64,000 nucleotides of DNA from Cerrena zonata (lineage: Eukaryota; Basidiomycota; Agaricomycetes; Polyporales; Cerrenaceae): NCBI GenBank assembly GCA_038087015.1, contig JASBNA010000041.1, forward strand, positions 186,001-250,000, read 5' to 3'. This document shows, piece by piece, positions 1-10,378 of the stretch. The position numbers were made by a program, and so were the translations under genes. The notes beneath the pieces were generated by a model. The model made no database searches. It was not told the DNA's origin and worked only from the letters and a program-made list of their open reading frames with translations. The first letter of the stretch is position 1, and the number at the start of each line of letters is the position of its first letter.

Positions 1-239
1 AACTACCAGCGACTACCTAGATATGGTGCTGGAGGCATCCAGCCTTTGGTCTTCGGTCTCCTATGTGCAAACGGATAGCCGATTCTTGTCATATGTGACG
101 GATGATCAGGCTTAAAATGGAATTGCGGTCCTTCCATCCGTTCTTGTCCAGAATACTCTTCGCCCACAATGGCTCACGTCAGAACCAGTCTCCGCGTCTC
201 GTGTTCTTTCCACAGATGTCTGGATATCCGCCCGCCGAG

Positions 240-246
240 TATAAAA
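240..246 (+). promoter_or_regulatory. TATA box of the alcohol dehydrogenase gene
   Basis: A perfect TATAAAA lies 97 bp upstream of the ATG at 337, a spacing that fits a strong, TATA-driven metabolic promoter with a short leader. A C/T-rich tract follows it up to the start codon, as is common at fungal transcription starts. Confidence 0.6.
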
Positions 247-336
247 ACTCTACTCCCATCTCGGGGTCCATCTCCATCTTCAAATCCCAAACTCCTTCCA
301 ACTACCTCACTACTCCTATCTCGTCATTCATCGAAT

Positions 337-1758
337 ATGACTACCTATTCGATCCCGAAGACCCAGAAAGCTGCCATCGTTGAATCCGTTGGTGGTACCC
401 TGACTATCAAAGATAATCACCCCGTCAAGCAACCAGAGGACCTCAAGCCTGGTGAATGTCTCGTCCAGCTTGACTGCACCGGTGTCTGCCACACCGATCT
501 TCACGCTGCCAAGAATGATTGGCCCATACCCGCAAAGACCCCTCTAATTGGTGGACATGAGGTCAGTATACGATGACGATACCGTGTAACATTATCTAAT
601 CTTCATATACAGGGTGTCGGTATTGTTGTCGCTATTGGCGCACACACCCAAGATTCCCCCGTTAAGCTTGGCGACCGTGTCGGTATCAAATGGCTCGCCT
701 ACTCCTGTCTCGACTGTGAGGCATGCAGGAAAGGCAAAGAACAAGGTAGATCTTCTAGGCCCCACTATCTTACCTCATTTTAACGATTATCAATGTAGTC
801 TGTGAGAAGGGACAATACAGCGGCTTTACTGTCGATGGCACCTTCTCTCAATACGTCGTCTCATACGTCAGTCATGTTACCCCTATCCCTGATGGCATCG
901 CAAGCCCCGAGGCAGCTTCGATTCTGTGTGCCGTAAGTCTTCTATCTCTCAGGAACGCTTCGATCTCCAGACTCATGGATCCATGGTGTAGGGTGTTACC
1001 GTATATCGTGCGATCAAGTACAGTGGCGCCAATATTGGCGATTGGATCACCATCCCCGGTGCTGGAGGAGGACTCGGTCATCTTGCCATCCAATACGCCA
1101 ATGCCATGGGTCTTCGTGTGATTGCTATCGGTATGTATCTCATCATTATATCCTTGAAGAAACTATCACTCAAATCACCCTCGTTCAGATACCGGTGCCG
1201 AGAAGCGTGATCTCTGTCTCAAGCTCGGTGCCGAGAAGTGGATCGACTTCAGAGAGTCTAAAGACCTCGTGAAGGACATCCGTGATGCCACCGGTGGCCC
1301 AGGACCTCACACCACTGTCATCACCGCCACGAGCCCCGCTGCCTACGAGCAAGCCATCGACTACCTCCGTCCCGGAGCAACCATGATGGTTGTCAGTTTG
1401 CCCGCACAAGGCAAGCTCAGCTGTGACATCTTCTTCACTGTCACGAAGGGTATCACCATCCACGGTTCTTATGTGGGGTATGTTATCAAATTTCCCCGCA
1501 CTTGATGTTGCCCCGCATATGTGCTAATCACTTCTCTTCCAGAACACGACAAGATGCTAGAGAAGCTCTTGATATCGCTGCACGTGGAAAGGTCAAGTGC
1601 TACTACCAACTTAAGCAACTCGATGCCCTTAAGGAGTAAGTTCATGTCTCTTTTCGTCTGTTTCTGCAAATACTCATCATACTATACCTATTAGGACCTA
1701 CGAGGGTCTCGAGAAGGGTACTGTCGTTGGTCGTGTTGTCCTCGACATGAAGCAATAA
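337..1758 (+). CDS. ADH1: Zinc-dependent alcohol dehydrogenase (yeast ADH type)
   Basis: Medium-chain NAD-linked alcohol dehydrogenase that interconverts ethanol and acetaldehyde, probably in the cytosol because no targeting sequence is visible. Seven exons give about 350 residues, the normal family length. Introns are 562-612, 746-798, 933-991, 1131-1188, 1478-1542 and 1636-1694, all GT-AG. Visible motifs are the catalytic zinc segment [15 protein letters not shown] followed by GGHE, the four-cysteine structural zinc loop (C-x2-C-x2-C-x7-C, beginning CLDCEAC), and the Rossmann turn GAGGGLG followed by the NAD-selecting aspartate in VIAID. The C-terminus [11 protein letters not shown] is typical of fungal ADHs. 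The start follows a TATA box and a pyrimidine-rich leader; longer readings into the leader lack family similarity. No breaks. Substrate preference among primary alcohols cannot be read from sequence. Confidence 0.95.
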
Positions 1759-2311
1759 ATGCTTCTTGTCTCAAAACGAATCCACATCGCACGGCCATTC
1801 TCTTTTCTCTAGAGTTTCAGCCTTTTACAGTAAATTGGGGACAGTGTATAAGATAATCTAATGTATAGTAGTGGTCGTGTCGCTGTATTATCATCAGCCG
1901 TAGTTGTTGTATCAATGGAGTGCATTCATGGCGAACGTACTACGATCAATCATTCAATATTCAGACTCAAACAAGCACCTACACGGGAGCAAATATGAAT
2001 ATGGTAGTGGAGACTGGGAGGGTTCGCATTGTAGTATACAGACTTGAGAGGTACTCACACACCTCTTTGGACCCACTTACCATCGTGACCTTGCTCCATC
2101 AAGACGTCTAATGGGATTGGATGGCTGTCTACAGCGCGTTCACAGGATGATTTGAATGGAAATGATTTTCATTGAATTTCGTTTTGAATGCTGTGATCTT
2201 GACAGCCATGACATGATCCTCATTCACACGTTCGCACTGTGAGCCCCCAAAGCCTTTGCATTTCCTATACGCTACTACTACACATAATATGAGATAATCG
2301 AACGATTCCAT
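1759..2311. other. Convergent intergenic region between ADH and secreted gene 1
   Basis: Holds the 3' ends of two convergent genes. Apart from the conserved 3' motif at 2241-2262 I see no coding signal; short open frames here lack recognisable similarity. Confidence 0.6.
2241..2262 (-). repeat. Conserved 3'-flank motif, copy 1
   Basis: About 50-70 bp past the stop of secreted gene 1. Read on the minus strand it contains GCAAAGGCTTTG followed by GGGGCTC. Nearly the same block follows secreted gene 2 (8321-8343), and a related one sits at 48011-48026 next to no gene. It may be a 3'UTR or polyadenylation element, or simply retained homology. Confidence 0.6.
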
Positions 2312-3186
2312 TTATTGGGTAGACTGAGCAGGTTGGGCAACCTGAGTGGCTGACAAGCTGTTCTGTTGGTTGTTTTTAGCTTGTTCGGCAGCGCTCTTGG
2401 CTGCAATGACCGTCCTGTTCCTCCTTGTCAGCCTTATTCCGTGTCAGAGTTAGAGTAAAAGGTGACTCACTGTGCAATGCCAGTTCCCACGTTCGTAAAG
2501 GCTTCGGCAGTCTGGCCAATACGTTGGAGCGTTTTGGGATTGGGTAGAGAGATTTTGGGGAGAGTAAACTTTGGGAGACTGAAACTGAATGCGCCAGATT
2601 CATCGTCGTCATCGCGTATGTTGAGATCATATCCGCGAGCCTCGACATCTAGCCACTCGCGGACCTGATGCGCGACGATCTGAGCAGCGAGGTCCTTGAT
2701 GTGGTCTGGCGTGTCATCATAGAATTCTCTGAGATAATCATTAGATATCTTTCTGCAACTGAAAATCTAAATAAAACTTACCTGAGTACAATATCGCGCT
2801 TAGAAGTAGCCGGTGGTGGTGTCGGGAGCCCAGCGGCCATGGCGTTTAACTGTTTTTGCTGTTCGAGTTGCTGCTGCTGAGTTTTCAACCTGAGAGTGAT
2901 AGTTAGACCATGTCCTCTGGGTGGGCTGTGTGAAGTGATACATACTGTATGATATTGCTAGCAAGACCAGTACCAGCTGTGAGAAGGGAACCAAGAGCAT
3001 CACCCCAGCCTGATCCTTTGGAAGATTTACTCTTGCTGCCACCGCGCTCTTGAAGTTGGAATCTAAGGAATATAAGTACGGGAACACGCTGAGTGATTCA
3101 GAAAATACTTACTCGAGGGGAATGGCCAAAGAGGGTAAGGCACTGGTGGCGAGGACGGCGAGGACAACAGAAACGGAAAAACGCAT
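2312..3186 (-). CDS. Small secreted protein 1, module-repeat family (unknown function)
   Basis: I do not recognise this family. Five exons (3186-3113, 3062-2946, 2889-2782, 2728-2471, 2414-2312) encode about 220 residues. The N-terminus MRFSVSVVLAVLATSALPSL is a clear signal peptide. A Ser/Lys-rich segment leads to a Gly-rich helix, WGDALGSLLTAGTGLASNII, then a Q-rich stretch, a hydrophilic domain (REWLDVEARGYDLNIRDDDD), an SGAFSFSLPKF segment, a second helix ending FTNVGTGIAQ, and an Ala/Gln-rich tail. All four coding introns are phase 2 and the internal exons are 117, 108 and 258 nt, all multiples of three. The gene at 8417-10136 shares the architecture, intron phases, promoter and 3' motif. 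No cysteines or enzyme motifs stand out. It could be a wall-associated or amphipathic surface protein; that is a guess. Confidence 0.8.
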
Positions 3187-3285
3187 CGTGAAGGTAATCA
3201 AAGAAGAGAATGAGGGAGTCGTAAATGAGTAGCGTAAATAATTGACGTGAAATGCAAGAACGAGTTGAGAAGTAAGGTATCAAGG

Positions 3286-3431
3286 CTTGAGAGAGGGTGA
3301 CGATTAGTCCATGTACATTCACGAGTTGTTCTGAGCACTCACCGACCAGCACCGAGATTAAGATCGTTAGAAGGCTTTGAGTGAGTCTGAGGGGGCTGAG
3401 ATTCCACAGTGTCGAACGCACCTCTTTTATA
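3286..3431 (-). promoter_or_regulatory. TATA box, leader and 5'UTR intron of secreted gene 1
   Basis: On the minus strand a TATAAAA (complement of 3425-3431) precedes a leader that is spliced by a 57-nt intron (3342-3286; donor GTGAGT, acceptor CAAG). The block before the donor (CTTCTAACGA, then a CGGTG..GGTCG end) recurs at the same place in secreted gene 2. The arrangement suggests strong regulated expression and common ancestry of both promoters. Confidence 0.65.
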
Positions 3432-4974
3432 CAACGACGCTACAGTCATAGGTATTCTAAACATTACCCATTAGACCGCTTACATTCTCTTTGAAACGGG
3501 AAGGATCACGAAGACCCTAAGACCCTAAGAAGCACGAGTGCCACATGATTGTTCGTTGCCAGCAAAAATAGCCCAGTACATGGAGAAGAACAGATGGCTC
3601 TGATTGCAATCAGTTATTTTACCCTGTGCTTAGCAGCATGTCATCAAGGGTGCATAGAATTTGGCCAATGCCTCGAGTATTTTGTTCACATTGCAATGAT
3701 ACCGACATGTGTGAGCACGTATCGTCATATGTAAATGTTGCCGTTCCATCACGGAGGACCCTTTAAAATCAGCCGAAATTGCCTAGAAGTTTGGCGGAAA
3801 CTGGTTTATAGTCCTAATGACTGACGTGTGATTGGAAGACATAGACTCGGCTTGAAAACGGGCGGAAATTGTGTCTGTGTATATCAAACTCAATTCTTGT
3901 CTGTTGTCTGATTTTGAAGACCGGCGGGAAAACCAACTATATGTTGCATAACGTCGCTGAAATTCAAGAAAGAGTTGTGGTACCTTCATAGTATGACAAT
4001 CGGGATATCGAGCTGGGATGAATGTACATTCACCTACAATATCACTCGTTTCCTGTACATTGTAGATGTGATTTGAGCAGCTTATATATATCTCAGAGTA
4101 AATTCGTTGCGACTCACTCAGCAAGCAAAACTCAGGGATTGATGCGACAAGCGAATTGGACTGCATCAAGGGTACTCAGCTAAGTGCATCATGATGTATG
4201 ATGCGCACCAATAGTACTCAGGACCTCGGCATTCATATGATCATTAGATATTCCCGTAAGAGTAGTAGCATAGACTTATTGGACGGGCATATCATGAGAG
4301 TTTGAATGAGGCCGTAGTACGTGCTATTGCCTAAGGCTTCAGAATAATAGAGCAACACATCACTGGCCGGCCCTGAGCAAATGATTTAGGGCCGGGCCGC
4401 GACAACCGACAGAGAACTTGTCTATCCAAACCCGTTTTCATCAAGACGAATGGTTCAAAGATTCTATAGTAGTTACAATGTAAGAAATCCCTCGCTTCTC
4501 TGCGTTCACTAAACATCGGTTGACATACATCTAGAGACTTACACATTAGGATCTCAGCTTGCAGTTACAGCACGGGGCACTGCCTGCCTCGGATGCTCTA
4601 TAGATCATGCATGGAACGCTTCAGTAAGCGAACACAGCTTATGTACTTGATAGAATGGTGTGAAGTATGCCACCTGTGCAACGACGCCGAGCTCTTCTCC
4701 AAATGGGGATCTACCTGGCAGTAGTCAATAACATGTTCAGGCCAAGGACATTGTGTATTCTGACTCCGTAATATCAAAACCAGGAACAATGTCAAATCCA
4801 GTATAGATGTGCTACACGGATTGATGTGCACATATTGACTTGGTCGGTTCTCGGACGAGTGCGGTTTCATAATGAGCATACAAAAGAACGAGAGAAGACG
4901 ATGACGGATTGTCCCCTCCGCACCTCTGGCTCATACAAACGGTGTACCCCTAAACCTAGTGTTAGGATAGCGTT
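3432..4974. other. Gene-poor intergenic region
   Basis: About 1.5 kb upstream of two divergently oriented genes. A minus-strand open frame at 3783-4169 has no recognisable domain or convincing splice context. A short direct repeat, CCTAAGACCCTAAGA, lies near 3513-3530. No other structure seen. Confidence 0.5.
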
Positions 4975-6729
4975 ATGGACGAACTAACTCCAGACCAGGC
5001 TGCGGCATGGGTTTCAATATTTGAGTCCTTGTAAGCGTGTCATTCCTTTCTGAATTCGTCAGGGCAGCAAAATTGACTTCTATCTCTCTCCCGCAGGGCG
5101 GTGTATAACTTATCCCGTGCTTCAATGATAGGTAGGTGTCTTACGCTCTACTACGCTGATGTTAACATTTGCCATCTTGCTGTTGTCTTCCCAATAGCCC
5201 TCATTATTTACGACTACGTGCTTACCGTTGATAAAGAAATTAGTTGTATATGGAAACGAAAGTTTTCATTAGCATCTGTCATCTTCTTCTGTGGGCGTTA
5301 TGCGACGTTGACACAAGCTTTAATCTTTGGCCTCCAATTAATGCCCTCCAATGATGCTGATGTCCTGTTTTCGGTGGGTGACTGAATACTTTCTATACAT
5401 ACTCATCCGGTCTAACTATGCTTAGAGGTGAGATAAATTACACGCGAAGGTTTCACTCTTGCTGAATCTGTATAGATGTAGTGTGTTGACGAAGGCTAGT
5501 AATGCGGTGGGATACATTATGATGGGCTCATTCGGAGGTGTGTTTCTGTTTCACCACATACCCTCCTGTTCTGATTTCCACCACACAGGGTTCACAATCT
5601 TGCGTATCTACGCCATTCTTCAACAAAATATTTATGCCGCAATTCTTCTCAGTATACTCAATCTAGGATTGATTGTCGGAGGGATGGTACGTGTCCCGGC
5701 ACTACAAAATCACTCGTCCATTTTGAAATCCGTCTATCCAGGTCTGGCTCTTTAGTCAAATAGCGACAGTTGTTCTCCCTATCCAGCTTTATTACTTCGC
5801 ATGTAATAATACGGTATCGTATCCTAAAAACGGTGATGATCACAATGCAGTCGTGTAAGTCAATAACTATCTTTCAATACTGCGAATTCTACATTTACTA
5901 ACGCTTGTTCTTAGATGTGAGATCGTGGCGTTCTCTATTTGCATCTTTCTTTATCTAATTATGGTCAGGGAATGTGGTTTTGGATTGTCTTTGGATCGCG
6001 ACGGAGTTCTTGGCGATCTGTTTCACCCTGGGAAAAACGTACAAATTGTTCAAAGAATCCCATGAACTAGGTATCAACGTCAACATCACGTACTTTTTAC
6101 TACGAGACGGTGAGTGGTTTCTGGCGGATGTATCTGAGCTTAAGCTAAGCTCTTCATAACACAGGTAGTCTGCAGTTCCTGTAAGCATTTTTTGATTATG
6201 GAGATTACCAGACCTCACGTCGCCATTCTACATAGGATTGTGCTATGCATCAGTCTAATCGACATCATAATGTTTCTCACACCTACTACCGTAAGTTTCA
6301 TGTTCTCTGGTTTGTGGACATTTACCCCTACACGAATCTACAGCCTGTTACGTTTGTTGCTGATTTCGGCTACGTGTAAGTCCCTTGCTAATACTACTTG
6401 TGTACGGGTCACTTATACCAGACAGACTTCAATCACTACTACTATCCCATATATTCTTCCATCTACGTCAAGTCCATCTACCAGTCAACTCTTCAGATTT
6501 GAACAACTCACCCTCCAACATCTCCGACCTTCAATTTGCGTCTCATGTCGTCGCCAATTTGGGTGCACCTCTCCACAATATGTTCACGGACAGCTACGAT
6601 GAAATTGAAGAGGAGGGACAAAACATATTATTCTCCTCAAATCCACTAGCTGCTACGATTAATAACGCTCCGATTGGTATTCCCGAAAAAGAAGACGAGG
6701 ATGATAATATGGTTTTCGCTCAAAGGTGA
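4975..6729 (+). CDS. DUF6533-domain multi-pass membrane protein
   Basis: Member of a large basidiomycete family of roughly seven-helix integral membrane proteins of unknown function. The start MDELTPDQAAAWVSIFESL is followed, after splicing at about 5034 and 5134, by the DUF6533 core: IYDYVLTVDKEISCIWKRKF, then VIFFCGRYATLTQALI. Later hydrophobic exons include FTILRIYAILQQNIYAAILL, VWLFSQIATVVLPIQLYYFA and the hallmark KTYKLFKESHELGI..YFLLRDG. The cytosolic-looking tail is acidic (SYDEIEEEGQN, EKEDEDDNMVF). About ten short introns are needed; the first two and the last exons are secure, and the junction around 5380-5510 is less certain. It converges on the methyltransferase gene downstream. 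GPCR-like function is sometimes suggested for this topology but nothing here proves it. Confidence 0.75.
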
Positions 6730-7053
6730 ATTATTTCTCTCACAAAACATCGAACCGGAATGAATGCTTATAAGAAGAACCTCGTCGGAATACGCTAGAC
6801 TTTCTGCCCATGATTTAGATGCTGCATAGGGATATCTGGATTACGAACGTGATCACGCAAGATAGATACCTACGAGCCATGTCAGTTCAAGTTATGCGAC
6901 ATATCGAGGATGTGTAACAATATTGTTGTATCATATCAAGGGGAGCAGGATATTGTACAATCGATCATAGGATCCCTTACATCACATATTCTCCATTTTG
7001 CTTTCCAACACGTTCATGTCTTCCTATCGGTAAGTGGCACATACTATACGACG
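6730..7053. other. Convergent intergenic region
   Basis: 3' flanks of the DUF6533 gene and methyltransferase copy 1. Short open frames on the plus strand show no recognisable family and no splice pattern that would join them to a gene. Confidence 0.5.
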
Positions 7054-8154
7054 TCAAGAATTAGTGCAACGGATTACAAGGTCAGGACCATGAGAGTAAA
7101 CGCAATGACTGACCCTCACACCAAATAGCTTCTTTTCAGTAACGTTCCCGTCTCTGTCTTTATCTACCTATTTTGTTATATCGATTCAGTGTCATTCATA
7201 TAGCACTTCACATTGCTCCTACCTGGAATATGCTCTGGGTATGAGTACCAACTGGGATAAACATACGTCCTGGCTTTGCAAGTTGGTCTACGAGGGCTCG
7301 AGGCATCATTGGTGCAGCAGCTCCAACGTGAATGGCATCTGTATCGCGAAATCAGTGACCATATGAATAGGTGAGCGGTGGAAACATACCAAAGGGTGCT
7401 GTAGTGAATCAGCGAAGACTGGTCGATACGATCGTACGCTATATCGAAAATTTACGTACCTTTCTCCAACCATCCTGATACCGCCAAGTAGTATCTCAGT
7501 ACCATATACATGGTCTTACTAAACAACGATCTATACCTTGTCTACCGTCTCCAGTAATCATTTCAATGGATTTATCGTCCAATGTTGAAGTCAAGCCATC
7601 GTTCTTCAGATTCTCGACAGACCATTCCACAAGTTCGGGAATATGATCAATACCGACTACTTTCCCTGTTGGACCGACGAGATGATGGAGAACGGCACAC
7701 AAATAACCAGAACCAGAACCAACGTCAAGTACCTTCGCTCCAGGAAGAAGAAAATCGATAAGGTTCTCTATCGCATGAGCGTGCTTTCTTCAAGTTATAA
7801 AGGTAAACATTGAAGTATATAATTGGTACAGGGACGTACCATATGTGGTGCAGAGATCGTAGCCTCATAACCAATCGGTCTAAATATTGTTTGGTCTTCA
7901 ATCTCCGTGAGAGGACATATGAACACTATAATGAGGCTCACTGAGGGGAATCTTCGTAGGCGTCAGCTTTGTCGAGAACGTAGTTTGCTCTGTCCACTTT
8001 CTTCATAGCCTACAACACATATCGTCAAGCTGTATACAGAGGATCTGAATCCTTGTTGCCAACCTCAGTCAGACGTGCCGAGCGAATAAGACCATGTTTC
8101 GCCATGTTGCTGATAAGCTCTGCGCTAGTAGACCCTGAAGACATCCAAGCCATG
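7054..8154 (-). CDS. PCMT: Protein-L-isoaspartate O-methyltransferase, copy 1
   Basis: Cytosolic repair enzyme that transfers a methyl group from S-adenosylmethionine to isoaspartyl residues in aged proteins. The N-terminus [20 protein letters not shown] matches the family; spliced exons then give RADYVLD-like and [20 protein letters not shown], motif I ([19 protein letters not shown], near 7745-7680), [47 protein letters not shown] and [10 protein letters not shown]. The last recognisable exon, [17 protein letters not shown], starts near 7136. The final codons after it are unclear: direct read-through ends at 7054, but a GTGAGG could be a further donor. Exon borders match copy 2 at 25326-26439, so the two are duplicates. 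Both look intact, with no frame break. Confidence 0.85.
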
Positions 8155-8320
8155 AGTTTCGTGGGTCAATTCTGAGCTCCAAGAAGGGAATGCAGCAGAT
8201 GAGTTGGGGTTTCAACTTCAAGGATCCAGGTCGAGCGACGTGACTGCGGCTAGTGATTACTGGATCAATGACGTCATAGCGTTTCAGTATCACCGACTTG
8301 TTCTGAAGCACACGGTTTTT

Positions 8321-8343
8321 TTGAGCCCCAAAAGCCTTTGCAT
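8321..8343 (-). repeat. Conserved 3'-flank motif, copy 2
   Basis: Lies about 75-95 bp past the end of the secreted gene 2 region. On the minus strand it reads GCAAAGGCTTTTGGGGCTC, one base longer than copy 1 in the T run. The shared distance and orientation indicate a common 3' end of the family. Confidence 0.6.
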
Positions 8344-8416
8344 TTTGTACACCAATTCTATACTACAGAATAAATCGTATGACCATGTGGTTGTGGCGAA
8401 TCGATTCAATACCTAA

Positions 8417-10136
8417 CTATTGAGGGGCCGGATTGGCTGCGGCGGCTGCGGCTTGCTGAGCTTGTTGGACCTGTTGAGCTAGCAGTTGAGCCTGTTGAGC
8501 CTGCATGACAGTGCTATATCATCCGTGAGTCAATCATGAAGAAATATCAGAAGTTAAAGATATACCCACCCAGCGATACTGGTTCCGATGCTGGTAAGAT
8601 GGCTCAAAGTCTCTGCTCCGTGCGCGATTGTACTGGAACTAGGGAAACTTCAATGCACCAGACTCTTCGTCGTCACGACGCTGGGGCGTCATGCCTTGCA
8701 TCATCTGGGCTTGCATTTGAGCTTGCATTTGAGCTTGTTGGGCTGTCATCACAGTTCTGTACTAATCTGTCAGTTACCTAGATCGAAGTATGACAGACAG
8801 ATAACGTACCCGGCGATGTTGGTTCCTGCAGTCACGATATGACCAAGGGCTTCAGCTCCATTCGCAATAGTCTCAGAGCTGGGCATCTTGAACTTGGGTA
8901 ACTTGAGAGCACCTGACTCCTCGTCCTCTCGACGTTGAGGCGCCATGCCTTGCAACATCTGGGCCTGCTGAGCCTGCATCTGAGCCTGCATCTGGGCCTG
9001 GAGCGCAGTGCTATGCCTTGCCGTTAGCACATCTACAGCAAGGTAATTCATAAGATTCTTACTTGGCAATGTTAGTACCAATGGTGGTGAGATGATTGAG
9101 AGCTTCTGCGCCATTCTTGATTGACTCAGAGCTGATCTTCGGGAACTTGACTGCCAGTGCACCGGACACGTCCTCGTCATCGTCACGAGCATAGAAGTCG
9201 AAATAACGGGCCTCAAGTAATTCTCGGGCACGATGTACAGCAGCCTGAGTGACGAGTTGGCTTAGCCTTTCCAGATCGTCCGAAGATAGAGTGTGGCTAT
9301 CGTGAGATCAGAAACCAATTCAGAGATGGCGCAAGTAATGACTTACACATTATCTGCACGGCGTGAATTTGCTTGCTGTTGTTGCTGTCCTTGTCCTTGT
9401 GTCTGTCCCTGTGTCTGTCCCTGTGTCTGTCCTTGCGACTGTCCTTGCGTCTGCCATTGGCTCTGTCCTTGTGTCTGTCTCCGTGCTGGTGCTTGCGTTT
9501 GCGCCTGTGCTTGTGCCTGCATTTGGTCCATCATGGCCTTCTGTGCTGCGAGTTGTTGGGCAGTGGTTGCGACCCTATGAACGTGTTAGCTAACTGCGTT
9601 ACTTATGTTGGAGGTTTTACGTACTGTAGACCGCCGTTGACAATCTGACCAACGGTACCAGCAACAGCACCAATGGCATCCCACTTGTTCGCTTTGGGAC
9701 TAGAGCTGCCACTACTCTTTCGAGCCTCAAGATGACGCTTCGAGGGAGCAGGGGCGGCATTCTGAGCTTGCATCGCCTGCAACATCGCCTGTTGTTGTGC
9801 GAGAGCGGCTTGTTGAGCTTGCAAGCTAAAATTATTTCGTAAGCTGATGAAAGACGTATAATTTAAAGAAATACATACTTGATAACCCCATTAGCAATGT
9901 CGGTACCGGCAGTCACAACATGACCGATGACATCACCCCAACCTGTTTCTTTGTTGTTGCTACTGCTGATCCTGCTGCTCTTTCTGGTAAAAATAGCCCG
10001 TTCTTGCTGCCTGTATAGCCACATCACTATTAGTGCCACATCGATGTCGAAAACAGAATGCATAGACTTACTCGGTAGGAGCGGCCAAAGCACTGGCAGC
10101 GAGGACAGCAAGGATGACGGAGGCGGAGAATTTCAT
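8417..10136 (-). CDS. Large secreted module-repeat protein 2 (unknown function; frame break in exon 7)
   Basis: Paralogue of the 2312-3186 gene. Signal peptide MKFSASVILAVLAASALAAP, then repeated units of a Gly-rich helix plus a Q/A/M-rich stretch. Exons are 10136-10072, 10010-9879, 9825-9625, 9574-9347, 9296-9063, 9010-8810 and 8756 onward. Every intron is phase 2, and exons 2-6 are 132, 201, 228 (exon 4), 234 and 201 nt, all multiples of three. Helices end in similar motifs: VTAGTDIANGVIK, IGAVAGTVGQIVN, LTTIGTNIAK, IVTAGTNIAG, LTSIGTSIAG. Exon 4 holds a QTQGQ minisatellite. Exon 7 is 187 nt and shifts frame, giving a stop at 8639-8641; beyond it the old reading continues to a natural-looking end at 8417 (QQAQQAAAAAANPAPQ). 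The product may therefore end at 8639. Function unknown; possibly cell-surface or self-associating because of Gln content (inference). Confidence 0.75.
9386..9480 (-). repeat. Coding 12-bp minisatellite (Gln-Thr-Gln-Gly repeats)
   Basis: On the plus strand the unit TGTCTGTCCCTG, with small changes, repeats about seven times inside exon 4 of secreted gene 2. It encodes a (Q-T-Q-G)n tract, so copy-number changes keep the frame and alter length only. A second 12-bp unit, GCTTGCATTTGA, is repeated at about 8709-8736 in exon 7 (Q-A-Q-M). Confidence 0.85.
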
Positions 10137-10236
10137 CGTGACGTTAAAAAAAGTTAAACGTTAAAGAGTGTCGTAAAGAGGTAGTGTACTGGATGAGATA
10201 AAATGCAAGAAACGAATAGAATGGAAAAAATCGGGG

Positions 10237-10378
10237 CTGGTTCAGACGTCAGTAGGTGTTCAATAAGCCATGAAGATTGCAGTTACTCACCGACCGGCAC
10301 CGCGATTTAAGTCGTTAGAAGGCTTTGGATGAGTCCGAGGGGCTGAGGTCCATTATCGCAAAGTCTGTCCTTTTTATA
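10237..10378 (-). promoter_or_regulatory. TATA box, leader and 5'UTR intron of secreted gene 2
   Basis: TATAAAA (complement of 10372-10378) is followed by a leader that matches secreted gene 1, with a 54-nt intron (10290-10237, donor GTGAGT, acceptor CCAG) about 100 nt before the ATG at 10136. The leader shares AAAGCCTTCTAACGA and GGTCG at the donor with gene 1. Confidence 0.65.

Noticed and set aside
1..336. Upstream open frames that would extend ADH at the N-terminus
   Set aside because: They cross the TATA box and leader; the family start [12 protein letters not shown] at 337 is clear.
3783..4169. 128-residue minus-strand open frame
   Set aside because: No family, no promoter or splice pattern, length within chance expectation for this A/T content.
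9293..9648. Plus-strand Cys-rich and Leu-rich open frames opposite secreted gene 2
   Set aside because: They are reading-frame shadows of the 12-bp (QTQG) minisatellite; the minus strand has signal peptide, splice sites and a paralogue.
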